Notes: generated from the sequence alone by a model not told the origin. 64,000 nt of DNA from Streptomyces bikiniensis (GCA_000716465.1 JNWL01000039.1:1-64000); one strand, 5' to 3'. Shown: positions 19,180 through 29,227, counted from the first letter of the stretch. Numbers and translations are program-made.

Positions 19180-20163
19180 CTACGGCCCGTCCGCCGGGGG
19201 CACCCGCCGGGTCAGCCAGAGGAAGTCGCCGAGGCCGCCCCGGGCGGTCAGCTCGGCGGCCTCGCCGGCCGAGGACAGGGCCCGGACGTACCCGGCCGGG
19301 TCGGTGGAGGCGAGCGCGAGGGGCGGCCGGTCCCCGGTCACCCCGAGCCGCCGCAGCGCCTCCCGCTGCGTGACCAGCTCCGTGCCCGCCCCTCCGGAGG
19401 AGGCCGCCGCGCACGCGTCCAGCGCCACGTGGGACGTCAGGTCGCAGGAGCCGTCCGGAACCGGCGGCACCTCGCGGCCCGCGCGGAACCCGGTCAGGGA
19501 GCCGAAGGGCGGCCGGGAGCCCCGTACGTGCGCGTAGTCCACGGCCACCGCCCGGCCCGCCGCCAGACAGGACACCGCAGACGCCCAGGCCTCGTCCCGG
19601 GGCCGCCCGATCTCGGCCCGCGCGCCGGGCTCCCGCAGCGGCCACCAGCGCTCCAGCCACTCCGCGTCCGCCCCCGAGACGGGCGCGCCGAGCCGCTCCG
19701 TGCCGTCGGCGCGCACCTCCACGTACCGGACCGTGCCCGCCGCGTCCGCCTCGGCCGCGTCCACCGGCACGTTGTCCAGCCACTCGTTCGCGAAGAGCAG
19801 CCCCCGCGCCCCGCGCGGCGGCCGGTCCGTCCACTCCACCCGGGGGTCGAGCCCGTCCGGGCGAGCGGCGCGCTCGACCGCGTACGCCCGTACCGAAAGG
19901 CCGCTCCCGGCGGTCGCCGCGAGCACCCCGGCGAGCAGTTCCCCGCGCCCCGCGCCCACGTCCACGAGATCGACCCGGTCCGTCCCCAGTTCCTCCGCGA
20001 CCCCGGCCAGGAGCCGGGCCACGGCCCCCGCGAAGAGCGGGGAGGCGTGCACCGAGGTGCGGAAGTGCCCCGCCGGGCCCTCGGGCCGCAGGTAGAAGCC
20101 CCCGGGGCCGTACAGCGCCCGCTCCGTGGCCTCCCGCCACCCCCACCACGTCTTGTCCGTCAC
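19180..20163 (-). CDS. SAM-dependent methyltransferase, MidA/NDUFAF7 (DUF185) family
   Basis: 327-residue methyltransferase. SAM motif I is [10 protein letters not shown] (about residues 65-75); the family motif [11 protein letters not shown] follows about 50 residues later, matching the N-E-x-x-D-x-x-P motif of NDUFAF7. The opening G-P-G-G-F-Y and a double S-x-F-A-G-A-V are also typical. The GTG at 20163 is the first codon consistent with the family start. It precedes the nuoD-like gene as a probable two-gene operon, so the NuoD protein is its likely substrate (inference from the eukaryotic pair). Confidence 0.87.
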   Translation of the reverse strand: MTDKTWWGWREATERALYGPGGFYLRPEGPAGHFRTSVHASPLFAGAVARLLAGVAEELGTDRVDLVDVGAGRGELLAGVLAATAGSGLSVRAYAVERAARPDGLDPRVEWTDRPPRGARGLLFANEWLDNVPVDAAEADAAGTVRYVEVRADGTERLGAPVSGADAEWLERWWPLREPGARAEIGRPRDEAWASAVSCLAAGRAVAVDYAHVRGSRPPFGSLTGFRAGREVPPVPDGSCDLTSHVALDACAAASSGGAGTELVTQREALRRLGVTGDRPPLALASTDPAGYVRALSSAGEAAELTARGGLGDFLWLTRRVPPADGP

Positions 20164-20295
20164 GGACCACAGTCTCCCCTCCGGGCCCGCCCCGGCCCCC
20201 CGCCACCGTCTCCACCTCGGGGAGTACGGTCCCCGAGCCAAGGATCGACCCCACGGTTGATCCCCGAACCTTCCCCCTTCCCTACGCTGGGTGAC

Positions 20296-21498
20296 GTGCA
20301 GCGCCTCTACGACTTCCTCCGCAGACACCCCACGGGCGTCGACGGCTTCTGGGCCCTCGTCCTCCTCGGGTTCTCCCTGCTGTGGGTGGGGTCGACCTAC
20401 CCGCCGGTCGACCATCCCGTCGCGTACGGGATCGTCGCCGCGCTCTTCTCCCTGGTCCTGGCGCTGCGCCGGCGGGCTCCGGAGCGGATGCTGCTGCTCA
20501 CCGTCGCCCTCGGCCTGCTCCAGCTCGCCCTCGGCCTGGAACCGTTCCTGGCCGACTTCGCCATGCTCGTGATCATCTACACGGTCGCGGCGCACGACGG
20601 ACCGCGCTGGGCGTCCCGCCTCGCCCTCGCCGGCGGACTGAGCGCCGCCACGCTCGCCCAGTTCAGATGGCCGGTGGAGGACCCCGCCTCCGGCCCCGCC
20701 AAGGTCTTCTTCACGGTCATCATGACCGTGCCGTTCGTCCTCGCCTGGGTTCTCGGCGACTCCCTGCGCACCCGCCGCGCCTACTTCGCGCAGCTGGAGG
20801 AGCGCGCCTCCCGCCTGGAGCAGGAGCGCGAGGCCCAGGCCAAGGTCGCGGTCGCCGCCGAGCGGGCCAGGATCGCCCGCGAGCTGCACGACGTCGTCGC
20901 GCACAACGTGTCGGTGATGGTGGTCCAGGCCGACGGCGCCGCCTACGTCATGGACTCGTCCCCGGAGACCGCGAAGCAGGCCCTGGAGACCATCTCCACC
21001 ACCGGCCGGCAGGCGCTCGCCGAGATGCGCAGGCTCCTCGGCATCCTGCGCACCGGGGAGCACCAGGAGGCCGGGGAGTACGTGCCGCAGCCCGACGTGG
21101 GCCAGATCGAGGACCTGGTCGAGCAGGTCAGGGGCGCCGGCCTCACCGTCGACTTCGCGGTCGAGGGGAGCCCCCGCCCGCTGCCCAGCGGCGTCGAGCT
21201 CACCGCGTACCGGATCGTGCAGGAGGCCCTGACCAACACCCGCAAGCACGGCGGGCCGGACGCGGGCGCCAGCGTCCGCCTGGTCTACTTCGACGACGGC
21301 CTCGGGCTGCTCGTCGAGGACGACGGCCGGGGGGCGCCGCAGGAGATGTACGAGGACGGGGGCGCCGACGGGCGGGGCCACGGTCTGATCGGCATGCGGG
21401 AGCGGGTCGGCATGGTCGGCGGCACCCTGGACGCGGGCCCGCGTCCGGGCGGAGGCTTCCGGATCAGCGCCCTGCTCCCCCTCAAGCCCGCCCACTGA
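20296..21498 (+). CDS. NarL-type sensor histidine kinase
   Basis: 400-residue membrane kinase. Four to five membrane segments in residues 15-150 form the sensor, a short coiled coil (150-185) follows, then the HisKA_3 dimerisation motif [11 protein letters not shown] with H198 as phospho-acceptor, and a HATPase domain ending near [11 protein letters not shown]. The GTG at 20296 gives the start Q-R-L-Y-D-F. The cognate regulator follows 23 bases downstream. Signal unknown; there is no large extracytoplasmic domain, so it may sense within the membrane. Confidence 0.93.
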   Translation: MQRLYDFLRRHPTGVDGFWALVLLGFSLLWVGSTYPPVDHPVAYGIVAALFSLVLALRRRAPERMLLLTVALGLLQLALGLEPFLADFAMLVIIYTVAAHDGPRWASRLALAGGLSAATLAQFRWPVEDPASGPAKVFFTVIMTVPFVLAWVLGDSLRTRRAYFAQLEERASRLEQEREAQAKVAVAAERARIARELHDVVAHNVSVMVVQADGAAYVMDSSPETAKQALETISTTGRQALAEMRRLLGILRTGEHQEAGEYVPQPDVGQIEDLVEQVRGAGLTVDFAVEGSPRPLPSGVELTAYRIVQEALTNTRKHGGPDAGASVRLVYFDDGLGLLVEDDGRGAPQEMYEDGGADGRGHGLIGMRERVGMVGGTLDAGPRPGGGFRISALLPLKPAH

Positions 21499-21521
21499 CG
21501 ACCCCTAAGGAAACCGCTCCC

Positions 21522-22199
21522 ATGCCCATTCGCGTGATGCTCGTAGACGACCAGGTGCTGCTGCGCACCGGCTTCCGCATGGTGCTCGCCGCCCAGCCGG
21601 ACATGGAGGTCGTGGCGGAGGCGGGCGACGGCGCCGAGGCCCTGGAGGTGCTGCGGTCGACGGAGGTCGACGTCGTCCTGATGGACGTGCGCATGCCGAG
21701 GCTGGACGGGGTGGAGGCGACCCGGCGGATCTGCGCCCAGCCGGACCCGCCGAAGGTGCTGATCCTGACCACCTTCGACCTCGACGAGTACGCGTTCTCC
21801 GGTCTGAAGGCGGGGGCCAGCGGCTTCATGCTGAAGGACGTGCCGCCGGCGGAGCTGCTCGGCGCGATCCGCTCGGTGCACAGCGGGGACGCCGTGGTGG
21901 CGCCCTCGACCACCCGCCGTCTCCTCGACCGCTTCTCGCCGATGCTGCCGTCGACGGGCCGCGAGCCCGAGCACAAGGAGCTGGGGCGTCTGACGGACCG
22001 CGAGCGGGAGGTGATGATGCTGGTCGCGCAGGGCCTGTCGAACGGCGAGATCGCCGCCCGGCTCGTCCTCTCCGAGGCGACGGTGAAGACGCACGTCGGC
22101 CGCATCCTCACCAAGCTGGGCCTGCGCGACCGGGTCCAGGTCGTGGTCCTCGCGTACGAGTCGGGGCTGGTCAGGGCCGGGGGCGGCGGGGCGGCGTAG
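21522..22199 (+). CDS. LuxR/NarL-family response regulator
   Basis: 225 residues: receiver domain (1-120) with acidic pocket D9/D10 and phosphorylatable D55 in L-M-D-V-R-M-P, then a LuxR-type HTH (about 150-210; L-T-D-R-E-R-E-V-M, V-K-T-H-V-G-R-I). The ATG at 21522 is preceded by AAGGAAA. Cognate partner of the upstream kinase. Its targets cannot be read from the window. Confidence 0.95.
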   Translation: MPIRVMLVDDQVLLRTGFRMVLAAQPDMEVVAEAGDGAEALEVLRSTEVDVVLMDVRMPRLDGVEATRRICAQPDPPKVLILTTFDLDEYAFSGLKAGASGFMLKDVPPAELLGAIRSVHSGDAVVAPSTTRRLLDRFSPMLPSTGREPEHKELGRLTDREREVMMLVAQGLSNGEIAARLVLSEATVKTHVGRILTKLGLRDRVQVVVLAYESGLVRAGGGGAA

Positions 22200-22216
22200 G
22201 ACGGCCGCGGCTTCCC

Positions 22217-22279
22217 TTCCGGGGCGGGAGCGCCGCCTTCTGGAGCGGGAGCGCCGTCTTCCGGGGCGGGAGCGCCGCT
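22217..22279. repeat. 21-bp tandem repeat, three copies
   Basis: Three 21-base copies start at 22217, 22238 and 22259 with the shared core GCGGGAGCGCCG. They fill the 99-base gap between the convergent response-regulator and ArsR-type genes. A 7-bp hairpin (22285-22291 with 22297-22303) next to it spans the stop codon of the ArsR-type gene. Confidence 0.8.
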
Positions 22280-22298
22280 TTTTGGATAGCGCCGCTCG

Positions 22299-23387
22299 CT
22301 ATCGCAGCACCGACTCCAGGAAGTCGCTGCCCAGGCGGGCGGTGACGGTCACGTCGAGCTGGTGCAGGACGTACCGGCCGCGCCGCCGGGTGGTGACCAG
22401 GCCGGCCTTCTTCATGACCGCGAGGTGGCGGGAGACCTCGGGCGGGGTGATGCCGTACGCGTCGGCCAGCTCGCTCGTCGTGTACTCGCCCCGGGCGAGG
22501 CTGCGGCAGAGCCGCATCCGCATCGGGTGGGCGACCGCCTCCAGGCGCAGCTTGACCGCCTCCACGGGGGTGCCGCCGCCGAGGTCGCGGGCGGGCACGG
22601 GGTACTGGACCACCGGCTGCCAGCCGGGCGCGTACAGCGCGGAGAGGTGCGGCCAGCCGAAGGCGGTCGGCAGGAACGTCACGCCGGTGCCCTCGGCGGT
22701 GGTACGGCGCTGGAGCAGCTTGTCCACGACGATCCGGGAGCCCCGCTCGTCCTCCTCCAGGGCCATCGAGGAGGAGGCGTCGGCGACGGCCTCGGCCAAG
22801 CCCTTGCGGCGCATCAGCTCGGTCTTGTGGCGCGCGTCGGCGGCGAGCTGGACCCGGACGCGGCGCCAGGTGTCGCCGAAGAAGGCCTCGTCGCAGTCCT
22901 CCAGGAGCCGCCGGACCCACGCGCGCGTGCCGGGCGGGTCCGCGAGCATCCGCTCCACGAAGGCGGCCTGGCGCGGGCCGCGCGCGGCGGCCAGGTCGAG
23001 GGCGCGGCGGCGCATCCGCCCGTCCACGAGCGGGGACGGGGCGCCGTGCGCGTAGTGGCCGGCGCAGGAGATCTCCAGGGCCGCGCCCACGTACTTCTCG
23101 TCGTCCATCCGGTCGAGGTCGTCCAGCTCCTCGGCGAGCGTCTCGCGGGGGCGGGCGGGCAGCAGGATGTCGGACCGGGTGGAGCGCCACATGAAGTCGG
23201 CCTCGTGGAGCCGGTCCGCGAGCTCCGGCTTCAGCGCGGCGGCCGTGGTGGTGGTCCAGGCGTGCAGCCGGGCGTGGTGCGCGGGCTCCGCCAGGGCGTG
23301 CAGGGCGGCGCCCAGCTCGGCCAGGGGCGAGGGGCAGAAGGAGATCCGCTCGTGCGGCAGTCCGGTGATGTCGATGGTCACGCTCAC
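22299..23387 (-). CDS. ArsR-type HTH regulator with DUF5937 domain
   Basis: 362 residues. The N-terminal two thirds match a Streptomyces DUF5937-type domain of unknown function (start S-V-T-I-D-I-T-G-L-P; F-C-P-S-P-L-A-E-L). The C-terminal 90 residues hold an ArsR-like winged helix: H-P-M-R-M-R-L-C-R-S-L, then Y-T-T-S-E-L-A-D-A-Y-G-I-T-P-P-E-V-S-R-H. No metal-binding cysteine motif of classic ArsR proteins is seen. Two copies of a 17-bp palindrome upstream are plausible autoregulatory operators. The effector is unknown. Confidence 0.88.
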   Translation of the reverse strand: MSVTIDITGLPHERISFCPSPLAELGAALHALAEPAHHARLHAWTTTTAAALKPELADRLHEADFMWRSTRSDILLPARPRETLAEELDDLDRMDDEKYVGAALEISCAGHYAHGAPSPLVDGRMRRRALDLAAARGPRQAAFVERMLADPPGTRAWVRRLLEDCDEAFFGDTWRRVRVQLAADARHKTELMRRKGLAEAVADASSSMALEEDERGSRIVVDKLLQRRTTAEGTGVTFLPTAFGWPHLSALYAPGWQPVVQYPVPARDLGGGTPVEAVKLRLEAVAHPMRMRLCRSLARGEYTTSELADAYGITPPEVSRHLAVMKKAGLVTTRRRGRYVLHQLDVTVTARLGSDFLESVLR

Positions 23388-23429
23388 CGTGTCATGGTGC
23401 GGGACGGACCGGGGGCGGTGTCGCGCCGA

Positions 23430-23446
23430 TTGACGGGGACCGTCAA
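23430..23446. promoter_or_regulatory. Operator candidate 1: 17-bp palindrome
   Basis: TTGACGG-GGA-CCGTCAA is a perfect 7-bp inverted repeat, 43 bases above the ArsR-type start. A second copy lies 47 bases to the right. Likely a binding site of the divergent regulator; not proven. Confidence 0.6.
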
Positions 23447-23476
23447 ACGGCGGTCGCGGGCGGGTCCGGCCGTCGT

Positions 23477-23493
23477 TTGACGGGGCTCGTCAA
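23477..23493. promoter_or_regulatory. Operator candidate 2: 17-bp palindrome
   Basis: TTGACG-GGGCT-CGTCAA repeats the neighbouring palindrome with six paired positions per arm. It lies 42 bases before the small plus-strand gene, so the pair sits between both divergent starts. Confidence 0.55.
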
Positions 23494-23534
23494 CCGGCGG
23501 GCCGGGGCGCCGGGGAACGGGACACGGTGGGGGC

Positions 23535-23807
23535 GTGAACGCGATGCACCAGTACCTCCTCGACGCCTCCCGCGCCGCCCGGCTCGGCGATCCGCCGCCG
23601 CCCGCGCCCGGCACCCACGACCTCGCCGTCCTGCGGGCGGTCCGGGACCGGCGCCGCTTCGCACGGGTCCTGGCGGGGCGCCCGGCCCGGGGCGGCCTCC
23701 GCGCGGCCCTGCGCCGCGCGGGTCTGTTCGGCGCGGGCCGCACGGCCCCGTCCCGTACGGCCCCGTCCCGTACGGCTCCGGCGACGCGCAGCCGTCCGGC
23801 CGACTGA
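23535..23807 (+). CDS. Small basic hypothetical protein divergent from the ArsR-type regulator
   Basis: 90 residues. The N-terminal half looks like a helical domain (M-H-Q-Y-L-L-D-A, then T-H-D-L-A-V-L-R). The C-terminal part is Arg/Ala-rich with R-T-A-P-S repeats encoded by a 15-base repeat. The GTG at 23535 is used; ATG 23544 is an alternative. No known motif. Its place across shared palindromes suggests control by the regulator. The N-terminal half resembles small Streptomyces proteins I recall near such regulators; function unknown. Confidence 0.65.
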   Translation: MNAMHQYLLDASRAARLGDPPPPAPGTHDLAVLRAVRDRRRFARVLAGRPARGGLRAALRRAGLFGAGRTAPSRTAPSRTAPATRSRPAD

Positions 23808-23815
23808 GGCGTCAG

Positions 23816-23890
23816 GGCGCCCGGCAGCCCCCGGTCCGCCCCCGAGGCGCCCGGCAGCCCCGGGGCCGGCCTCCGAGGCGCCCGTCAGCC
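23816..23890. repeat. 30-bp tandem repeat at the lyase stop codon
   Basis: Copies start at 23816, 23846 and 23877, each beginning GGCGCCCG. The last copy contains the minus-strand lyase stop (23885-23887, TCA on this strand); in the outer copies the same triplet reads GCA, so the stop is lost. Confidence 0.75.
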
Positions 23891-25111
23891 CCGGGCCGCC
23901 CCCGGAAGCCGCGACAGGAAGTCCCGTACCGCCTCCCGTACGTCCTCCGCCGTCCACTCCAGGCCCGGGCCCGCCACCGTCAGCTCCGTCCGGGCGACCC
24001 CCGGCGGGCCGCCCGGGCCCGGGGCGGACCAGCGGCGGAAGAGGACGGTGCCGGTGGCCTCGGTCTGGGCGAGGGCGGCGGCCGTCAGGGTCTCGGGGGA
24101 GTACGGCAGCCAGACCTGGAACTGGTGGGTGTGCGGGACCTCGGGGTGGACCCGGAACCAGCCCGTGCCCGCCTCCGCGAGCGCCTCCCGGACCGCGTCG
24201 GCCACCACGCGCGCGTGGGCCGCGTACGAGGGCAGCCGGGGCAGCTCGGCGTCCAGGCCCCGGAGCGCGGAGAGCGCCGCCGGGTACTGCTGGAAGACCT
24301 GGCCCCCGTACCGGTGCCGCCAGACCCGGGCCTCCTCCATGACGTCCTCGGGCCCGGCGAGCGCGGCCCCGGACTGGCCGCCGAGGGACTTGTAGAACGA
24401 CACGTACACGCTGTCCGCGAGCCCCGCGATCTCCGCGAGCCCCCGGCCGAGGTGCGTCGGGCACTCCCACAGGCGCGCCCCGTCGAAGTGGACGACCGCG
24501 TCCCGCTCCCGGGCCGCCTCCACCACCTCCACCAGCTCCTCCCAGGCGGGCAGCACGAAGCCGGCGTCCCGCAGCGGCAGCTCCAGCATCAGCGTCCCGA
24601 ACGGCTCCGGGTGGTCCCGCACCTCCTCGGCCGTCGGCAGCCGGGGCGCGTCGGTGGGGTGCGTCGTGCGGAGCCCGGAGACGGCCCCGAGCGCCCCGGC
24701 CTCGTGGACCTCGGGGTGGGCGAGCGGGTGGAGGGCGACGACGGGGCTGCCGGTGCGCCCGGCCCAGCAGCGCAGCGCCACCTGCTGGGCCATGGTGCCG
24801 GTGGGGAAAAAAACGGCGGCGGGCAGGCCCAGCTCCTCGGCGACCCGCCGCTCCAGGACCTCGACCGGGCCGTCGCCGTATGCGTCGGGCGCCGCCCCGC
24901 CGTACCCGGCGGCCTCCGCCCACGCGGCCAGCTCGCGCAGCCGCTCCCCGACCGTGCCGTCCACCGGGGAGCGCCACAGCTTCCGCGCGGCTCCGCCCCA
25001 GACCTCCGCCCGGTGCAGCCGGGCCGCCTCCTCGTCCTCGGGCTCCACGGGGCCACCGGTTTCCACAGGTTCCGCACTTTCCGCAGTTTCCGCACTTTCC
25101 GCAGTTTCCAT
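23885..25111 (-). CDS. Beta-eliminating lyase / threonine aldolase-like PLP enzyme
   Basis: 408-residue fold-type I PLP enzyme. The sequence V-H-F-D-G-A-R-L-W-E is the aspartate region of threonine aldolases; S-F-Y-K-S-L-G-G carries the PLP-binding lysine. The usual reaction is L-threonine to glycine and acetaldehyde, though relatives use other beta-hydroxy amino acids. The ATG at 25111 opens with an acidic repeat (E-T-A-E-S-A, about residues 2-17) encoded by 9-base repeats, and the conserved enzyme begins near residue 35. It stands alone, divergent from the cofactor operon. Substrate not certain. Confidence 0.85.
   Translation of the reverse strand: METAESAETAESAEPVETGGPVEPEDEEAARLHRAEVWGGAARKLWRSPVDGTVGERLRELAAWAEAAGYGGAAPDAYGDGPVEVLERRVAEELGLPAAVFFPTGTMAQQVALRCWAGRTGSPVVALHPLAHPEVHEAGALGAVSGLRTTHPTDAPRLPTAEEVRDHPEPFGTLMLELPLRDAGFVLPAWEELVEVVEAARERDAVVHFDGARLWECPTHLGRGLAEIAGLADSVYVSFYKSLGGQSGAALAGPEDVMEEARVWRHRYGGQVFQQYPAALSALRGLDAELPRLPSYAAHARVVADAVREALAEAGTGWFRVHPEVPHTHQFQVWLPYSPETLTAAALAQTEATGTVLFRRWSAPGPGGPPGVARTELTVAGPGLEWTAEDVREAVRDFLSRLPGAARG
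25061..25105. repeat. 9-bp tandem repeat, five copies, inside the lyase N-terminus
   Basis: Five consecutive 9-base units of type TTCCGCANT, with the last four forming an 18-bp doublet (25070-25087 and 25088-25105). They encode the acidic E-T-A-E-S-A repeat at the lyase N-terminus. Confidence 0.8.
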
Positions 25112-25236
25112 GGGGTGATCATCACACCGCCGCCCACACCCTGTGGACAGCCACGGAAGGGCCTCCGACGCTGGCGTAGCATGACCAGAAATCGTCCGGT
25201 ACCCGCCGAGGACTGGAACGGAAGGCCGTCCCCACC

Positions 25237-26211
25237 GTGAACGCACCATCAGCGCCAGAGTCCCGAGCCGGGGACCGGCCCGCCCGGCTCACCGTCGGAG
25301 TCGTCGGCGCCGGCCGGGTGGGCCCCGCCCTCGCCGCCTCCCTCCGGCTCGCGGGACACCGCCCCGTCGCCGTCTCGGCGGTCTCCGACGCCTCGCGGCG
25401 CCGCGCCGCCGCGCTCCTGCCGGACGTGCCGGTCGTGGAGCCCGCGCGCGTCCTCGCCCTCGCCGACCTGGTCCTGCTCACCGTCCCCGACGACGCCCTG
25501 CCCGGCCTGGTCGAAGGGCTCGCCGACACCGGGGCCGTACGGCCGGGACAGCTGCTCGTGCACACCTCCGGGCGGTACGGGGCGCGGGTCCTCGACCCCG
25601 CCCGCCGGGCCGGCGCCCTGCCGCTCGCCCTGCACCCCGCCATGACCTTCACCGGCACCGCCGTGGACGTGCAGCGGCTCGCCGGGTGCTCCTTCGGGGT
25701 GACCGCGCCCGAGGAGCTGCGGCTCGCCGCCGAGGCCCTGGTGATCGAGATGGGCGGCGAGCCCGAGTGGGTCGCCGAGGAGGCCCGCCCGCTCTACCAC
25801 GCGGCCCTCGCCCTCGGCGCGAACCACCTGGTCACCCTGGTGGCCCAGTCGATGGAGCTGCTCCACAAGGCCGGGGTCGCCGCCCCCGACCGGATGCTCG
25901 GGCCCCTCCTGGGCGCCGCCCTCGACAACGCGCTGCGGTCCGGCGACGCGGCCCTGACCGGCCCCGTCGCGCGCGGGGACGCGGGCACGGTCGCCGCGCA
26001 CGTGGCCGAGCTGCGCAAGCACGCGCCCGGGACCGTCACCGGTTACCTGGCGATGGCCCGCACGACCGCCGACCGGGCGCTCGCGCACGGCCTGCTCAAG
26101 CCCGAGCTGGCCGAGGACCTGCTGGGGGTGCTCGCCGAGACCCCGACGGGCGCGACCGGCCCGACCGGCACCACCGGGACCGCCGACGGGCCGCAAGGAG
26201 ACGACCGATGA
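25237..26211 (+). CDS. Rossmann-fold DUF2520 protein, first gene of the pantothenate/NAD operon
   Basis: 324 residues. An N-terminal NAD(P)-binding Rossmann fold (G-V-V-G-A-G-R-V-G, about residues 21-29) precedes a DUF2520 helical domain, the layout of ketopantoate reductase or 6-phosphogluconate dehydrogenase-like enzymes. The catalytic-domain stretch L-H-P-A-M-T-F-T-G is conserved in the family. Placed directly before panC with an ATGA overlap, it may supply pantoate by reducing ketopantoate; this is inferred from context and fold only. The GTG at 25237 follows GGAACGGAAGG. The last 25 residues are a low-complexity T-G repeat. Confidence 0.85.
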   Translation: MNAPSAPESRAGDRPARLTVGVVGAGRVGPALAASLRLAGHRPVAVSAVSDASRRRAAALLPDVPVVEPARVLALADLVLLTVPDDALPGLVEGLADTGAVRPGQLLVHTSGRYGARVLDPARRAGALPLALHPAMTFTGTAVDVQRLAGCSFGVTAPEELRLAAEALVIEMGGEPEWVAEEARPLYHAALALGANHLVTLVAQSMELLHKAGVAAPDRMLGPLLGAALDNALRSGDAALTGPVARGDAGTVAAHVAELRKHAPGTVTGYLAMARTTADRALAHGLLKPELAEDLLGVLAETPTGATGPTGTTGTADGPQGDDR

Positions 26212-27533
26212 GCCTGCCCGCCCGCGACCACGACCGGACGCCTGCCGGGGCCTCCGCGCCGGCACGGGACACCACCCCCGCCGGGGCCTCCGCGCCCGCC
26301 GGGGCCTCCGCGCCTGCCGGGACCTCCGCGCCCGCAGGGGAAACCACCCCCGCCGGGACCTCCGCGCACGCCGGGGCCCCCGCCCCCACGGGAACCCCCG
26401 CCCCCTCCGCCCCCGCAGGGTCCTCCCCCGTCCCCGCAGGGACCCCCGCCCCCGGTCAAGACCGCTCCCCCGCCGACCGCCCCCGCCAGGCCGGCCTCGT
26501 CCCCACCGCCGAGGGGCTGCGCGACGCCGCCGCCCGGCGGGGCGCCCCCGGGCGCAACGCCGTGGTCATGACCATGGGCGCCCTCCACGAGGGCCACGCC
26601 ACCCTGATCCGCGCCGCACGCGCGCGCGTGGGGGAGGACGGCTTCGTCGTCGTCACCGTCTTCGTCAACCCGCTCCAGTTCGGCGCGGGCGAGGACCTCG
26701 ACCGCTACCCCCGCACCCTGGACGCCGACCTGGAGCTGGCCCTCGGCGCGGGCGCGAGCGTCGTCTTCGCGCCCTCCGTGGACGAGGTCTACCCGGGCGG
26801 CGAGCCGCAGGTCCGGGTCACCGCCGGACCCATGGGGGAACGGCTCGAAGGCGCCTCCCGGCCCGGCCACTTCGACGGCATGCTGACCGTCGTCGCCAAG
26901 CTGCTCCACCTCACCGCCCCCGACCTGGCCCTCTTCGGGCAGAAGGACGCCCAGCAGCTGGCCCTGATCCGGCGCATGGTCCGGGACCTGAACTTCCCGG
27001 TCGAGGTCGTCGGCGTGGAGACCGTCCGCGAGGAGGACGGCCTGGCCCTCTCCAGCCGCAACCGCTACCTGTCGGCCGGGGAGCGCCGGACCGCCCTCGC
27101 GCTGTCCCGCGCGCTGTTCGCCGGCCGGGAGCGCCTCGCCGCCCAGGAGGCGCTGCGCGCGCGGGCCGACGCCCTGCCGAACGGGCGGGACCGGGCCGGG
27201 AACCGGGCCGAGGCGCTCTCCCGGCTCGGCGAGGCCCGGGCCGCCGCCGACGCCCACGCGGTCGCGCAGGCCGCCGAGTGCGCCGGCGCCGGAGCCGTGC
27301 GCGCCGCCGCCCGCGCGGTCCTGGACGAGGCGGCGAAGGCGGAGCCGCCGCTGACCCTCGACTACCTGGCCCTGGTGGACCCGGCGGACTTCACCGAGGT
27401 CGCCGACGACCACGACGGCGAGGCGGTCCTCGCCGTCGCCGCGCGCGTGGGAAGCACGCGCCTCATCGACAACATCCCCCTGCGCTTCGGGCCCCCGAGC
27501 CCCGAATCCCCGACCCTCGGAGCCACCAAGTGA
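26208..27533 (+). CDS. panC: Pantoate-beta-alanine ligase with a long repetitive N-terminal extension
   Basis: Joins pantoate and beta-alanine with ATP to make pantothenate. The catalytic core starts near residue 95; the ATP motif [12 protein letters not shown]-x-Q-F, P-G-H-F-D-G-M and the S-S-R-N motif are intact. The first ~90 residues are an Ala/Pro/Gly/Thr repeat based on P-A-G-A-S-A. No ATG, GTG or TTG occurs in frame between 26208 and the core, so the extension is probably translated; AAGGAG stands 7 bases before the ATG. At 441 residues it is over 100 longer than typical PanC. It overlaps both neighbours by four bases (ATGA, GTGA). Confidence 0.93.
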   Translation: MSLPARDHDRTPAGASAPARDTTPAGASAPAGASAPAGTSAPAGETTPAGTSAHAGAPAPTGTPAPSAPAGSSPVPAGTPAPGQDRSPADRPRQAGLVPTAEGLRDAAARRGAPGRNAVVMTMGALHEGHATLIRAARARVGEDGFVVVTVFVNPLQFGAGEDLDRYPRTLDADLELALGAGASVVFAPSVDEVYPGGEPQVRVTAGPMGERLEGASRPGHFDGMLTVVAKLLHLTAPDLALFGQKDAQQLALIRRMVRDLNFPVEVVGVETVREEDGLALSSRNRYLSAGERRTALALSRALFAGRERLAAQEALRARADALPNGRDRAGNRAEALSRLGEARAAADAHAVAQAAECAGAGAVRAAARAVLDEAAKAEPPLTLDYLALVDPADFTEVADDHDGEAVLAVAARVGSTRLIDNIPLRFGPPSPESPTLGATK

Positions 27534-29227
27534 CCGGAACACGGCTGCACGCCCCCGAGCCGGGCTGGGCCATCGACGCCGACGTGGTCGTGGTCGGCTC
27601 CGGCGTCGCCGGCCTGACCGCCGCCCTGCGCTGCACCGCCGCCGGGCTCCGTACGGTCGTCGTCACCAAGGCCTTGCTCGACGACGGCTCCACCCGCTGG
27701 GCCCAGGGCGGCATCGCCGCCGCGCTCGGCGAGGGCGACACCCCCGAGCAGCACCTCGACGACACCCTCGTGGCCGGTGCCGGGCTGTGCGACGAGCGCG
27801 CGGTGCGGACCCTGGTCACCGAGGGGCCGGACGCGGTCCGCCGGCTGATCGAGACCGGCGCCCACTTCGACACGACCTCCGGGGGCGAGATCGCGCTGAC
27901 CCGCGAGGGCGGCCACCACCGCCGCCGGATCGCCCACGCGGGCGGGGACGCGACCGGCGCCGAGATCTCCCGCGCCCTGGTCGAGGCGATACGCGACCGG
28001 GGCGTGCACACCGTCGAGCACGCCCTCGTCCTGGACCTCCTGACGGACGCGGCGGGCCGTACGGCCGGGGTGACCCTGCACGTCATGGACGAGGGGCAGC
28101 ACGACGGCGTCGGCGCCGTCCACGCCCCCGCGGTGGTCCTCGCCACCGGCGGCATGGGCCAGATCTTCTCCGCCACCACCAACCCGCCGGTCTCGACCGG
28201 CGACGGCGTGGCCCTCGCGCTGCGCGCCGGGGCCGAGGTCTCCGACCTGGAGTTCGTCCAGTTCCACCCGACCGTGCTCTTCCTGGGCGCGGGCGCCGAG
28301 GGCCAGCAGCCGCTGGTCTCCGAGGCGGTACGGGGCGAGGGCGCGCACCTGGTGGACGCGGACGGGGTCCGCTTCATGCTGGGGCAGCACGAGCTGGCCG
28401 AGCTGGCGCCCCGGGACGTCGTCGCCAAGGCGATCACGCGCCGGATGCGGGAGCAGGACGCCGAGCACATGTACCTCGACGCCCGGCACTTCGGGGCCGA
28501 GATGTGGGAGCGGCGCTTCCCGACGATCCTGGCCGCTTGCCGCGCCCACGGCATCGACCCGGTCACCGAGCCGATCCCGGTGGCCCCCGCCGCCCACTAC
28601 GCCTCCGGCGGCGTCCGCACGGACCTGTATGGCCGGACCACCGTCCCCGGCCTGTACGCGTGCGGGGAGGTCGCCTGCACGGGCGTCCACGGCGCCAACC
28701 GGCTCGCCTCGAACTCGCTCCTGGAGGGCCTGGTCTTCGCCGAGCGGATCGCGGAGGACGTCGTCGAGAACGGACCGCACCGCGAGGGCACGCCGGTCCC
28801 GTCCGCCCCGCCGCGCGTGATGCCGGTGCTCAAGCCGGGCCTGCGCCCCGACCTCCAGCGGATCATGAGCGCGAACGCGGGCGTGCTGCGCTCCGGGGAG
28901 AGCCTGCGCAGGGCGGCCGCGGCCCTGGAGGAGCTGAGCGTCGACGCCGTCATGGACCACCTGGGCAAGAGCTCCGAGCCGTGCACGGAGGCCTGGGAGG
29001 CCGCCAACCTCCTGGAGGTCGCCGGCGCCCTGGTGACGGCCGCGCTCGCCCGCGAGGAGACCCGCGGCTGCCACTGGCGCGAGGACCGGCCCGAGCGCGA
29101 CGACGCCGTCTGGCGCCGGCACCTGATCGTGAGCCGTGACTCCCACGGCCTTTTCGCCGCCCACCCCACCGCCGGCGCGGACTTCCCCTCCGTGACCGCC
29201 GAAGTCTCCAAGGAGCCGCAGTCGTGA
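27530..29227 (+). CDS. nadB: L-aspartate oxidase
   Basis: FAD enzyme making iminoaspartate for NAD synthesis. The dinucleotide-binding motif V-V-G-S-G-V-A-G-L is near residue 21; the [10 protein letters not shown] motif and the L-E-F-V-Q-F-H-P-T segment of the succinate dehydrogenase/NadB family follow. 565 residues is normal. The GTG at 27530 overlaps the panC stop and the gene ends in a GTGA overlap with nadC. nadA is not in the window. Confidence 0.95.
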   Translation: MTGTRLHAPEPGWAIDADVVVVGSGVAGLTAALRCTAAGLRTVVVTKALLDDGSTRWAQGGIAAALGEGDTPEQHLDDTLVAGAGLCDERAVRTLVTEGPDAVRRLIETGAHFDTTSGGEIALTREGGHHRRRIAHAGGDATGAEISRALVEAIRDRGVHTVEHALVLDLLTDAAGRTAGVTLHVMDEGQHDGVGAVHAPAVVLATGGMGQIFSATTNPPVSTGDGVALALRAGAEVSDLEFVQFHPTVLFLGAGAEGQQPLVSEAVRGEGAHLVDADGVRFMLGQHELAELAPRDVVAKAITRRMREQDAEHMYLDARHFGAEMWERRFPTILAACRAHGIDPVTEPIPVAPAAHYASGGVRTDLYGRTTVPGLYACGEVACTGVHGANRLASNSLLEGLVFAERIAEDVVENGPHREGTPVPSAPPRVMPVLKPGLRPDLQRIMSANAGVLRSGESLRRAAAALEELSVDAVMDHLGKSSEPCTEAWEAANLLEVAGALVTAALAREETRGCHWREDRPERDDAVWRRHLIVSRDSHGLFAAHPTAGADFPSVTAEVSKEPQS

